Source: WLWS01 sp047638675 (GTDB lineage: Bacteria; Pseudomonadota; Gammaproteobacteria; Eutrophobiales; Eutrophobiaceae). Taken from it: DNA of 7,660 nucleotides. The position numbers and the translations under genes were made by a program. A model generated the notes under the pieces. The model ran no database searches and had not been told where the DNA came from. It was given only the letters and a program-made list of their open reading frames with translations. Location: contig JBLIML010000189.1 in the NCBI GenBank assembly GCA_047638675.1, positions 1-7,660 on the forward strand, given 5' to 3'. Of this stretch, positions 1 to 6,708 are shown in pieces (position 1 is the first letter of the stretch; the number at the start of each line of letters is the position of its first letter).

Positions 1-1
1 T

Positions 2-22
2 TCATACCACGGACTTTCGTAA
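2..22 (+). CDS. Possible 3' tail of an upstream gene (partial)
   Basis: A frame open from the left edge reads six codons (SYHGLS) and ends at TAA, one base before the gph start codon. The tight spacing would fit the end of an upstream operon partner. In many gammaproteobacteria that partner is rpe (ribulose-phosphate 3-epimerase), but six residues cannot identify it. This is inferred from position only. Confidence 0.25.
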   Translation, partial: SYHGLS

Positions 23-23
23 C

Positions 24-692
24 ATGACATTGCGTAAACCGGAATTGGTATTGTTCGATCTCGACGGTACGCTAGTGGACACCGCCGCTGATTTGGCCTG
101 GTCCATTGATGTCACCTTACAGCACCTCGACTTGCCGCCTTGCGGTGAAGAAAAAGTACGCGCCTGGATCGGCAGTGGTATAGAAGGCCTGATGAAACGC
201 GCACTGACAAACGATTTTAACGGCCAACCCGATAGCGCATTGCTGGACAATGCACTGACAATCTTTAAGGAAAGCTATTTCGATAACATCTGCGAGCGCA
301 GCCGTATTTATCCCGGCGTTAATGAAGCCCTCGCCTATCTGAAGGCAGGTGAATTTAAGATTGGCTGTGTCACCAATAAAGGCAGTCGTTTCACAGACAA
401 GCTTTTGAAGTCCTTAAACATGTATGAAAAGTTCGGTATTGTTGTCAGTGGCGACACTTTGCCGGTAAAAAAACCCCATCCTGAACCCTTGCTGCATGCA
501 GCCGCACACTACGCCGTCGATGCTAGCGCCGTTTTAATGGTGGGAGATTCGATCACTGACATTAACGCCGCTCGCGCCGCCGGCTGCCAGATCCTTTGCG
601 TACCTTATGGCTACAATATGGGCCGAAATATCTCTGATCTAAAACCCGATGCCGTTGTCGAGACACTTGCCGATCTGGTACATTTGTTTTAG
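24..692 (+). CDS. gph: Phosphoglycolate phosphatase (HAD superfamily)
   Basis: This 222-residue protein is a HAD-superfamily hydrolase expected to dephosphorylate 2-phosphoglycolate in the cytoplasm, salvaging a product of DNA 3'-end repair or oxygenase side reactions. Motif I is FDLDGTLVDT (nucleophile D12, acid/base D14). The motif II threonine is in CVTNK near residue 117. The motif III lysine is in VKKPHPEP near 149-150. Motif IV is GDSITD at 174-179. The alpha-helical cap lies between motifs I and II. The stretches VRAWIGSG, SGDTLPVKKP and CVPYGYN resemble canonical Gph rather than the related phosphatase MupP, and the length is typical of Gph. The ATG at 24 sits right after a stop codon of a possible upstream gene, suggesting co-transcription. 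The gene ends in TAG. The exact substrate within the HAD family is inferred from similarity. Confidence 0.9.
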   Translation: MTLRKPELVLFDLDGTLVDTAADLAWSIDVTLQHLDLPPCGEEKVRAWIGSGIEGLMKRALTNDFNGQPDSALLDNALTIFKESYFDNICERSRIYPGVNEALAYLKAGEFKIGCVTNKGSRFTDKLLKSLNMYEKFGIVVSGDTLPVKKPHPEPLLHAAAHYAVDASAVLMVGDSITDINAARAAGCQILCVPYGYNMGRNISDLKPDAVVETLADLVHLF

Positions 693-789
693 AAATTAAA
701 ATAATACAACATTGAGCTAAGCCAATGCGCTCTATAGCCGCTGTTCTACATATGTGTCAGAAATAGCACAATGACGAGAAAGTTATAAC

Positions 790-1374
790 ATGCTTTTAAT
801 GATCGACAATTACGATTCCTTTACCTACAACCTGGTGCACTATTTTGGTGAGCTGAAAGAAGATGTACAGGTTTATCGCAACGATAAAATCTCCCTGCAA
901 CAGATTGAAGATCTGGCACCTGAGCTTATAGTCATATCACCTGGCCCTTGCACACCCAATGAAGCAGGAATTTCCATTAGTGTGGTTGAACATTTTAAAG
1001 GCAAAATTCCCATACTCGGTGTTTGTCTGGGTCATCAAAGTATTGGCCAGGCTTTTGGTGGTAAAATTATTCACGCCAAAAATATCATGCATGGGAAAAC
1101 ATCGGAGATAGTTCACGGAAACAGCGATCTATTCAGGGGTATTCATATGCCTTTTACAGCCACCCGTTATCACTCCCTGGTAGTGGAAAAAGAGTCCTTA
1201 CCCGATTGTTTTGAGATAAGCGCATGGACTGAAAGCGACACTAAGGAAGTCGATGAGATCATGGGCTTACGTCACAAGGACTACCCCATTTACGGCGTGC
1301 AATTTCATCCGGAGTCCATTTTGACTTCCTATGGCCATCAGATATTGCAAAACTTTCTCGATCAGTCGGTTTAG
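790..1374 (+). CDS. trpG: Glutamine amidotransferase component of anthranilate / aminodeoxychorismate synthase
   Basis: This 194-residue class I glutamine amidotransferase releases ammonia from glutamine for anthranilate synthase (TrpE) and/or aminodeoxychorismate synthase (PabB). The start MLLMIDNYDSFTYNL and the oxyanion-strand motif PGPCTP (51-56) are hallmarks. The catalytic triad is visible: C79 in GVCLGHQ, and H173 and E175 in GVQFHPES. HGKTS at 101-105 is also typical of TrpG/PabA. Length is normal for a stand-alone subunit. A purine-rich GAGAAAG lies about seven bases upstream of the ATG. The gene follows gph after 97 bases, and no trpE, trpD or trpC is present here. Many bacteria use one shared TrpG/PabA for tryptophan and folate. 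The folate genes folK and folB lie about 2.6 kb away, so pabA is an equally fair name. It ends in TAG and converges on the MauG-like gene. Confidence 0.9.
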   Translation: MLLMIDNYDSFTYNLVHYFGELKEDVQVYRNDKISLQQIEDLAPELIVISPGPCTPNEAGISISVVEHFKGKIPILGVCLGHQSIGQAFGGKIIHAKNIMHGKTSEIVHGNSDLFRGIHMPFTATRYHSLVVEKESLPDCFEISAWTESDTKEVDEIMGLRHKDYPIYGVQFHPESILTSYGHQILQNFLDQSV

Positions 1375-1435
1375 GGAGCTGACACTCTATCAAATGACGT
1401 GGTCGTAGCCAGAGAATGAAAAACGGAAAATAATT

Positions 1436-2608
1436 TCAATAAACGAGTTCAGGATCTGAAAATCGGGGATTATCTATGAAGGTCTTATCAGAGAGACTTT
1501 TAAGGAAATTAACCAGATCCTGTTTTTCTTTTTCACTGATGTCAAATCCACTAAGGAGTGAGTCCTGAAAGGGATTACAATGTCTCCCGCCTTTCGCGTA
1601 ATGGTCAATAACGGCTTCCAATGTCCCAATGCTACCGTCGTGCATATAAGGTGCGGAATATTCTACGTTACGTAAAGTCGGTGCCCGGAACTTCCCCATA
1701 TCTTCTTTCTTTGCCGTCTCAGCAATGAGTCCCTGATCTATTTCGGGATAAGCACCTTTGCCATCAATGTTGTATAAACCAGTATTATGAAATCGAGAAC
1801 CAACCTTGCTTGCCCCGCTATATTGGACCGGCCCGGAAAAATTGAAACCCTGATGACACTGCGCACATTTTGTTTCCTCAGAGAAAAATAAGCGCATGCC
1901 ACGCCAAACAGATTCACTTATAGCAGCTCGCTCATTCTTATAAACAAGTCGATCATAACTGCTGTTCCCTGACATCAAGGTCCGTACAAATGCGGCAATA
2001 GCTTTGATAATATTATCAACACTATAAACTTCAATTTGCTCAGGAAAGGCCTGAGTAAACAAAGAGGTATAGCGATTATCGCGCCTAAGAAAATCAATAA
2101 CTTCTTTTTCCTTTCCACCAAGCCCAATCTCTACAGGTGCCTGATTGAATAGTGGAATTCGAATTTGGTCTTCGAGCGTAAGAACAGTGAGAGAGGACCA
2201 GGTTAAAGTAGTGTTATAGGCAACATTCATCAGCGACATGGAGTTGCGTGTATGCCGCTTGTTTGTCGCTCCTATCGCTTGCGGCAATCCGTCACTAAAA
2301 GCCCTTTCCTGTCGATGACAACTGGCACATGAGTACTGACCATTAATAGAAAGCCGTCACTCATATAATAATAATCGACCCAGTACGACTTTGCTTTCCG
2401 ACATGGGGTTACTCGCTGGAACAATCGGCACAGGAAAGCCCGAAGGTAGATCCCAGATGTACCCGGTTTGTGACACATCCTGTTCCGCCGCCATAATAAC
2501 TCCAGGAAAACAGAACCACACAAGCCATAAAAAGAAGCGAATTGAACGTGAGAAAAAACGCTTAGCCACGGCGAACTCAGTTTGACAATTTGTGGCAGAA
2601 GCTATCAT
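1436..2608 (-). pseudogene. MauG/cytochrome c peroxidase-type di-haem protein, interrupted by one in-frame TGA
   Basis: One 390-codon frame encodes a periplasmic di-haem protein of the bacterial cytochrome c peroxidase/MauG family. Codon 84 is TGA (2357-2359). Codons 1-83 hold a signal-peptide-like segment (hydrophobic FFLWLVWFCFPGVIMA) and the family start IWDLPSGFPVP...LGRLLLYE. The same frame resumes after TGA with RLSINGQYS, haem motif CASCH (94-98), a MSLMNVAYN segment, second haem motif CAQCH (248-252) and APYMHDGS (about 319-326). Restart at the TTG at 2287 would lose both export signal and first haem, so that fragment should be inactive. No frameshift is needed to join the halves. The ATG at 2608 gives a long 16-residue n-region before the hydrophobic core; the GTG at 2569 would give a more standard signal peptide. 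It lies 98 bases after the TPR gene on the same strand. The substrate is unknown. Family assignment is firm; whether it is dead is inferred. Confidence 0.85.
2357..2359 (-). other. In-frame TGA interrupting the MauG-like gene
   Basis: On the minus strand the codons read GAG TGA CGG, between LLLYE and RLSING. MauG-family proteins run through this site without a break (pattern L-F/L-Y-D/E-x-R-L-S). One C-to-T change from CGA would explain the stop; this is inferred. UGA followed by C is known as a leaky stop context in E. coli, so low readthrough cannot be excluded. Confidence 0.85.
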
Positions 2609-2706
2609 TACGGCCTGTTCCTGGAAAAAAACAACGACAAAAGCTTTGCGGTCTAGCCCGATAAATAGCTGTGCTTCAATGTATCAATCCAGTCATTCAA
2701 TACGAT

Positions 2707-3405
2707 TTATATTTTATCGTCCCAGGCAGATGGTTGAGATTGATTGAGACTAAGGGTGTTTTTTGCAATCTCCTGGCGTTCCTTAAACCAATTTGAAAAA
2801 CTGACTGCATCTTCGCTGGAAGCCTGTTCATTTTGTTGTAGCCATTGATTCATGGCTTCCAGTAACTGATCAGCATACTCACGTGGATAATCCTCAAATA
2901 ATTCCATGTAGGCTTTTTTCACATCTTCGAAACGATTCAACTATAAATGGGTTTCAGCCCGATATTCAATCGCTTCAGGATAGACGGGATTTATTTTAAC
3001 GGAAGTATCATAAGCGGCTAACGAACCTTCAATATCTCCGGTTTTTCTCAGTGCATAACCGAGACTACTGTGGGCCTGATAAAAGTCCGGGACTTTCTTG
3101 ATGGCCGCTTCATACTTCTTAATGGCTTTCTTGTATTCTTTTTGCGCTTTCTTTATATACTTCTCTTTCTTTTTATCATCTGGGGCCGCTGCGGCCTGTT
3201 CTTCATACTTCCAGGCTTTATCGCGATAGACGATACCTTTTTTATAATCGACAACGGCTTTCTGTTTGGGTGTCATTTTGGCTGCAGAGCGCTGTGAAGA
3301 GCCAGAAGCTCTTCCGCCACCACCGCCTCCTCCACCGGCCGCAGAATATGCTGGCTGTGAACCAATAATAAACAATAATAAAAACAAAGCAGTGAGATAA
3401 CGCAT
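2707..3405 (-). pseudogene. Exported glycine- and lysine-rich TPR protein, interrupted by one in-frame TAG
   Basis: This gene for an exported tetratricopeptide-repeat protein is split by a single TAG. The start chosen is ATG 3403-3405, preceded by GGGAG at six bases, rather than the TTG 27 bases further upstream. Residues 1-22 form a clear signal peptide (MRYLTALFLLLFIIGSQPAYSA), followed by eight glycines (24-31) and a Lys-rich helical stretch (about 75-104). A clear TPR spans about 106-140 (SLGYALRKTGDIEGSLAAYDTSVKINP). The next TPR begins YPEAIEYRAETHL, meets TAG as codon 155, and continues in frame as LNRFEDVKKAYMELF for 77 more residues. The stop falls between the two helices of that TPR. 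A separate gene starting at the TTG at 2940 is unlikely, because its first residues complete the broken repeat. The likely role is protein-protein interaction in the periplasm; partner unknown. It lies between the lipoprotein and MauG-like genes. Confidence 0.8.
2941..2943 (-). other. In-frame TAG interrupting the TPR gene
   Basis: The minus strand reads CAT TTA TAG TTG AAT. Replacing TAG by CAG gives the smooth TPR helix sequence RAETHLQLNRFEDVKKAY, so a single C-to-T transition is the simplest origin (inferred). It is the only stop in the frame from 3405 to 2709. Confidence 0.8.
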
Positions 3406-3411
3406 CTTGGA

Positions 3412-3416
3412 CTCCC
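3412..3416 (-). promoter_or_regulatory. Ribosome binding site that fixes the TPR gene start
   Basis: GGGAG on the minus strand lies six bases before ATG 3403-3405. It decides for this ATG over the upstream TTG at 3430-3432, which would also put nine extra residues before the signal peptide. Confidence 0.65.
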
Positions 3417-3573
3417 AATAAATGTTGCCCAATTTACAGAACTGTTTAACAGATGAACGTGTGAGTAATTCCTCTAAAATAGTAAGCCTATAGAGATTGG
3501 AAATACTTAAAAAGTAGATTAAGCACCCGACTCAACACAGTATCTCCTGACAAACTGACCACTTATGTACAGT

Positions 3574-3972
3574 TTAGAATTTTGGAAACTCGCTGCTTAG
3601 GAACCATTTTTTTGATTCCTCATGAAGCCACCAAACTTGTTCAAAAGTGATCTTTTTCACTTTGCCATATTGATTGTGGTAGTACTTCATCTCGATCACG
3701 ACCGTGGCTTCGTCCAACGCGTCATTAACCTTTTTATTCTTGATGGTATGTTCGGTGACACGAATATATTCCAGTTGTGAAGAATCTATTTCCGGACGCG
3801 TATCATCTTTATTCACATGATATTCTTTGGCCTTATCAAATCGGCCCCAGCGCAGGGAGGCTATATAGTCATCCATCGTCGTGACCAGCCCTTCGCCTTT
3901 CTCCCTTGTGCCTATGCTATTACATGCCATAAGCATAAACATTAGCGCCAATGAGAATGTCAGCTTTTTCAT
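3574..3972 (-). CDS. Small predicted outer-membrane lipoprotein of unknown function
   Basis: This is a 132-residue hypothetical protein. The N-terminus MKKLTFSLALMFMLMAC is a lipoprotein signal: two lysines, a hydrophobic core, and lipobox LMAC with C17 as the lipidated cysteine. The following N18 is not an inner-membrane retention residue, so outer-membrane sorting is likely. The mature part is a compact alpha/beta-looking domain with a TMDDYIASLRWGRFDKAKEY helix, conserved-looking IRVTEH and VVIEMKYY strands, and an EQVWWLHEESKKWFLSS end. I recall similar small lipoproteins in other gammaproteobacteria but can name no function. Unlike its two downstream neighbours the frame is complete and ends in TAA. 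It starts 50 bases after the folK stop and is probably in the same transcript. An AGGATAACGAG purine-rich segment precedes the ATG. Confidence 0.75.
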   Translation of the reverse strand: MKKLTFSLALMFMLMACNSIGTREKGEGLVTTMDDYIASLRWGRFDKAKEYHVNKDDTRPEIDSSQLEYIRVTEHTIKNKKVNDALDEATVVIEMKYYHNQYGKVKKITFEQVWWLHEESKKWFLSSEFPKF

Positions 3973-4022
3973 TATCTCGTTATCCTGTATATGAATTTAA
4001 TGAGCTGGTCTAATGATAGCAG

Positions 4023-4511
4023 TTATAAATCCAGATCGACCGGCCACAACTCCTGATCGCCTTGCTCGAAAGCACTCCACAGATCCGCATAACGCTCCGC
4101 CGATACCGGATGTCGTAGATCCCCCGCAATTTCCGCCAGGGGTCTCAGCACGAAGGCAAACCTGTTCACATCTTCCCGCGGTATTTGCATACCGTCTTCA
4201 TCGCAGACCAGATCATCGTACAACAATAAATCCAGATCCAGGGTTCGAGAAACATAACGTGGCCCACCTCGTTTACGTCCAAACTGAGTTTCTATTTCAT
4301 GCAGTTTATCCTGTAGCTCGCCCGGTGTCAGTTCAGTCTCAAGGCTGACGATAAGATTGAAAAAATTGTCACCTTCAAATCCGACTGCACTGCTTTCATA
4401 GATGGTGGAAGTGATTACATTGGAAAACTGATCTTGCAAAGCACGAATACCGGCACGAATATTATTGTGCCTGTCAATATTGCTGCCGACACCTATAAAT
4501 ACCTGGGGCAT
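4023..4511 (-). CDS. folK: 2-amino-4-hydroxy-6-hydroxymethyldihydropteridine pyrophosphokinase
   Basis: HPPK transfers pyrophosphate from ATP to 6-hydroxymethyl-7,8-dihydropterin, the step after FolB in cytosolic folate synthesis. The chosen start MPQVFIGVGSN matches the usual HPPK beginning and gives 162 residues, close to the family norm of about 160. A longer frame from 4553 would add 14 residues that overlap folB. Family marks are the N-terminal GVGSN (7-11), YESSAVGF (38-45), NFFNLIVSLET near 49-59, and the signature RTLDLDLLLYDD (89-100), whose aspartates D92 and D94 bind the two magnesium ions. The C-terminal FVLRPLAEIAGDLRHP is also typical. The ATG lies one base after the folB TAG, with AGGA a few bases upstream inside folB, so the two genes are probably translationally coupled. 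Confidence 0.93.
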   Translation of the reverse strand: MPQVFIGVGSNIDRHNNIRAGIRALQDQFSNVITSTIYESSAVGFEGDNFFNLIVSLETELTPGELQDKLHEIETQFGRKRGGPRYVSRTLDLDLLLYDDLVCDEDGMQIPREDVNRFAFVLRPLAEIAGDLRHPVSAERYADLWSAFEQGDQELWPVDLDL

Positions 4512-4512
4512 C

Positions 4513-4869
4513 CTAGTTTTTCCTGCCCCGTTCAATAATAATTCCGACATCACGCACGCCTCTGAGCGCCCCTTGTTTGTTCAATTGAAGACGGCACCAG
4601 GGAATATTAAATTCATTCAACAATACTTCAGTAATGCGTTCTGCCAATGTTTCCACAAGCTCAAATTCACTTTCGCCAACAAAGCTAAACAATCGTTTGG
4701 CGACAGCCTTATAATTTATCGTGTCTTCAATGGCATCTGAACTGGCGGCTTTGCTAATATCAGTACCCATCTGAATATCCAGAATAACCGTTTGTTTTGT
4801 TTGCCGCTCCCAATCGTAGATACCGATAACAGTCTCGATACGCAAATCGTTTAGATAAATAATGTCCAT
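4513..4869 (-). CDS. folB: Dihydroneopterin aldolase
   Basis: FolB cleaves 7,8-dihydroneopterin to 6-hydroxymethyldihydropterin and glycolaldehyde (many homologues also epimerise the substrate), feeding FolK. The 118-residue length is normal. Visible marks are the opening MDIIYLNDLRIETVIGIYDWER (E21 in the GIYDWE motif), TINYKAVAKRL, the pterin-anchoring ETLAERI segment (E73) and LNKQGALRGVRDVGIIIER, whose K98 corresponds to the catalytic lysine of the family. This last motif usually reads K-P-G-A; here Q replaces P. The start ATG 4867-4869 has no good Shine-Dalgarno sequence upstream (CTAATCTATAAACC). It is divergent from plsY across 94 bases and lies one base ahead of folK. It ends in TAG. 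Confidence 0.93.
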   Translation of the reverse strand: MDIIYLNDLRIETVIGIYDWERQTKQTVILDIQMGTDISKAASSDAIEDTINYKAVAKRLFSFVGESEFELVETLAERITEVLLNEFNIPWCRLQLNKQGALRGVRDVGIIIERGRKN

Positions 4870-4886
4870 GGTTTATAGATTAGCAG

Positions 4887-4916
4887 TTGTAGTCAGTACT
4901 TAAGGTACGGTATATA
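4887..4916 (+). promoter_or_regulatory. Candidate sigma-70 promoter for plsY
   Basis: TTGTAG (4887-4892) and TATATA (4911-4916) are separated by 18 bases, upstream of plsY in the folB-plsY divergent gap. The -35 element keeps TTG and the -10 differs from TATAAT mainly at one position. This is consensus matching by eye in an AT-rich gap. Confidence 0.4.
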
Positions 4917-4948
4917 AGCATATTGTGCAGCCTGTTTAAAAATTAATT

Positions 4949-4955
4949 AAAGGGA
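4949..4955 (+). promoter_or_regulatory. plsY: Ribosome binding site that fixes the plsY start
   Basis: AAAGGGA lies eight bases before ATG 4964. It is only two bases from the alternative GTG at 4958, too close for use, so ATG 4964 is preferred. Confidence 0.65.
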
Positions 4956-4963
4956 TAGTGTCT

Positions 4964-5560
4964 ATGTTTGCTTACGGTTTACTGGTTATTGCGGCCTATT
5001 TTGTCGGCTCCATCGCCTCCGCCGTGCTTGTCTGCAAGCTCATAGGAAAGGCAGATCCCCGCACAGAAGGCTCGCGCAACCCCGGAGCCACGAATGTACT
5101 TAGACTACATGGCAAATGGGCTGCAGCATTTACTCTGACCGGTGATGCAATGAAAGGCATCCTGCCCGTATTGCTAGCCAGGCTAACAGGTGCACCGGAT
5201 GTGTTTATAGCGCTAACGGCGCTAGCGGCCTTCCTCGGACATTTATACCCTATCTTCTTTGAATTCCGTGGCGGCAAAGGTGTAGCCACTTTCGTTGGTG
5301 TTCTATTTGGCATGTCCTGGCTGCTGAGTCTCTGTTTTATCGGTCTCTGGATCCTGATGGCATTGCTTTTTCGCTATTCCTCATTAGCTGCACTCACGGC
5401 CGCTTTCCTGGCACCACTTTACACATTGTGGTTATTGCCTGGCTTACCCTTCGCCATCGCAAGCACGCTGATGGCGACTCTTTTATTCTGGCGTCACCAG
5501 GCCAATATTAAAAATTTGTTGTCCGGTAATGAAGCCAGGATCGGTGCTGACAAAGTCTGA
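4964..5560 (+). CDS. plsY: Acyl-phosphate:glycerol-3-phosphate acyltransferase
   Basis: PlsY is an inner-membrane enzyme that moves the acyl group from acyl-phosphate (made by PlsX) to glycerol 3-phosphate, giving lysophosphatidic acid, the first step of phospholipid synthesis. From ATG 4964 the protein has 198 residues and several hydrophobic helices (about 1-25, 52-72, 80-95, 108-138 and 140-175). The three family loops are present: GSRNPGATNVLR (36-47), GHLYPIFFEFRGGKGVAT (92-109) and NIKNLLSGNEARIG (181-194). The first loop normally reads S-G-N-x-G-A-T-N; here R replaces the first glycine, a common variant. The start is set by the AAAGGGA site. The gene is divergent from folB and ends in TGA nine bases from the tsaD stop. 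Confidence 0.95.
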   Translation: MFAYGLLVIAAYFVGSIASAVLVCKLIGKADPRTEGSRNPGATNVLRLHGKWAAAFTLTGDAMKGILPVLLARLTGAPDVFIALTALAAFLGHLYPIFFEFRGGKGVATFVGVLFGMSWLLSLCFIGLWILMALLFRYSSLAALTAAFLAPLYTLWLLPGLPFAIASTLMATLLFWRHQANIKNLLSGNEARIGADKV

Positions 5561-5569
5561 TTCCCACAC

Positions 5570-6577
5570 TTATCCAGCTTCCGCCAGCGCCCAGCGTGGG
5601 TGAGCTGCGAAGGCCAGGGGCTCACTTTGCCCTGCTTGCAACCTTAGATAACCGGCATAGGCAATCATTGCTCCATTGTCGGTACAAAATTCAGGCCGGG
5701 GAAAAAATACACGTCCACCCTGTTCGGCCGTCATCTTTTGTAAACCAGCTCTTAGTTGCTTATTGGCGCTAACCCCACCCGCGGCTATCATGGTTGTCAA
5801 ACCAGTTTGTGCCATGGCGCGTCTGGATTTAATGAGCAAGGTGTCGACAACGGCCTCGACGAAAGCCAGTGCAATATCTGCATGGGTCTGCTCGTCATCG
5901 TCATTATCTCTTACTGTGACCAGGGCATGGGTTTTCAGTCCACTAAAGCTGAAATCAAGACCCGGTCTGTCCGTCATTGGCCTTGGAAACTTGAATCGTC
6001 CTGATCTGCCCCGCTCCGCCATTATTGACATGGCAGCACCACCCGGGTAACCCAGGCCAAGCAATTTGGCAGTCTTGTCAAAGGCCTCTCCAGCCGCATC
6101 GTCCAATGATTCTCCCAATAAAACATAGCCTCCGGGCGCGTTTACCTGAACGAGTTGTGTGTGCCCGCCGGACACTAACAAAGCCAGAAAAGGAAAATCT
6201 GGCGCCTCATCCTCCAGCATCGGCGCCAATAAGTGAGCTTCCATGTGATGTACACCCACCGCCGGAATACCCCAGGCGTAGGCCAGACTACGACCAACAG
6301 CCGTCCCCACAAGCAAAGCGCCTACCAGGCCTGGCCCGGCGGTATAGGCCACGCCGTCCAAATCCTTGCCACTGCAATTTGCCTCGGCCAGAACCTGTTC
6401 TACCAGGGGAATGACGCGGCGAACATGATCCCGGGAAGCTAATTCGGGGACAACGCCGCCATAGATCTGATGCAGTTCGACCTGAGAATATAGCGCGTCG
6501 GCCATCAATCCTTGCGTCGAATCATAGATGGCAACGCCTGTTTCATCACATGAGGTTTCTATCCCAAGCACTCGCAT
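5570..6577 (-). CDS. tsaD: tRNA N6-adenosine threonylcarbamoyltransferase (t6A synthesis)
   Basis: TsaD, with TsaB and TsaE, transfers the threonylcarbamoyl group made by TsaC onto A37 of tRNAs that read ANN codons. The protein has 335 residues, the usual bacterial length. It starts with the ASKHA-type MRVLGIETSCDETGVAIYD phosphate loop. Metal ligands H111 and H115 are in GVHHMEAHL, and D300 is in CTDNGAMIA. Other marks are LLVSGGHTQLV (133-143), GEAFDKTAKLLGLGYPGG (163-180), FSFSGLKT (209-216) and AAGGVSANKQLR (265-276). All key residues look intact. It is divergent from rpsU, with a 131-base shared control region, and convergent with plsY. Older annotations call this family gcp or ygjD, a supposed glycoprotease. 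Confidence 0.97.
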   Translation of the reverse strand: MRVLGIETSCDETGVAIYDSTQGLMADALYSQVELHQIYGGVVPELASRDHVRRVIPLVEQVLAEANCSGKDLDGVAYTAGPGLVGALLVGTAVGRSLAYAWGIPAVGVHHMEAHLLAPMLEDEAPDFPFLALLVSGGHTQLVQVNAPGGYVLLGESLDDAAGEAFDKTAKLLGLGYPGGAAMSIMAERGRSGRFKFPRPMTDRPGLDFSFSGLKTHALVTVRDNDDDEQTHADIALAFVEAVVDTLLIKSRRAMAQTGLTTMIAAGGVSANKQLRAGLQKMTAEQGGRVFFPRPEFCTDNGAMIAYAGYLRLQAGQSEPLAFAAHPRWALAEAG

Positions 6578-6634
6578 TATTTATGTATAACCCTGTCAAA
6601 CTGTTGTTAATTTGCCAAAATAGTGCATTTTACC

Positions 6635-6662
6635 TTGCATTTAGCCGGTTTCTCACTAAAAT
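6635..6662 (+). promoter_or_regulatory. Candidate sigma-70 promoter for the rpsU operon
   Basis: TTGCAT (6635-6640) and TAAAAT (6657-6662) are 16 bases apart, about 46 bases before the rpsU start, in the tsaD-rpsU gap. A second possible pair, TTGTTA (6604-6609) and ATTTTA 17 bases on, lies upstream. Both are weak matches judged by eye, but the placement fits the macromolecular-synthesis operon. Confidence 0.35.
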
Positions 6663-6708
6663 CTCCCGCTCTTTAGAATTCAAGACCCAAAGTCAGGAAC
6701 AAGTATAT

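Noticed and set aside
1375..1435. Bidirectional terminator between trpG and the MauG-like gene
   Set aside because: No inverted repeat with a T-tract was found in these 61 bases, despite the convergent genes.
2300..2359. Selenocysteine at the TGA of the MauG-like gene
   Set aside because: The site is not a redox position in this family and is not where homologues carry Cys. I see no convincing bacterial SECIS hairpin in the bases just downstream. A nonsense change is simpler.
2272..2523. 83-residue minus-strand frame overlapping the middle of the MauG-like gene
   Set aside because: It is out of register with the family sequence, which continues across the TGA in the original frame. No frameshift is involved, so this is a shadow frame.
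2700..2720. Small inverted repeat ACGAT...ATCGT at the end of the TPR gene
   Set aside because: Only five base pairs, AT-rich and partly coding; too weak for a terminator.
2707..2940. Independent 77-residue gene starting at a TTG
   Set aside because: It begins directly after the TAG, in the same frame, with no ribosome binding site, and its first residues complete the interrupted TPR. It is treated as the tail of the TPR gene.
4013..4348. Plus-strand frame opposite folK (and similar ones opposite folB, plsY and tsaD)
   Set aside because: These overlap genes with clear catalytic motifs on the other strand, and their translations are low-complexity or unlike any family I know. They are antisense shadows.
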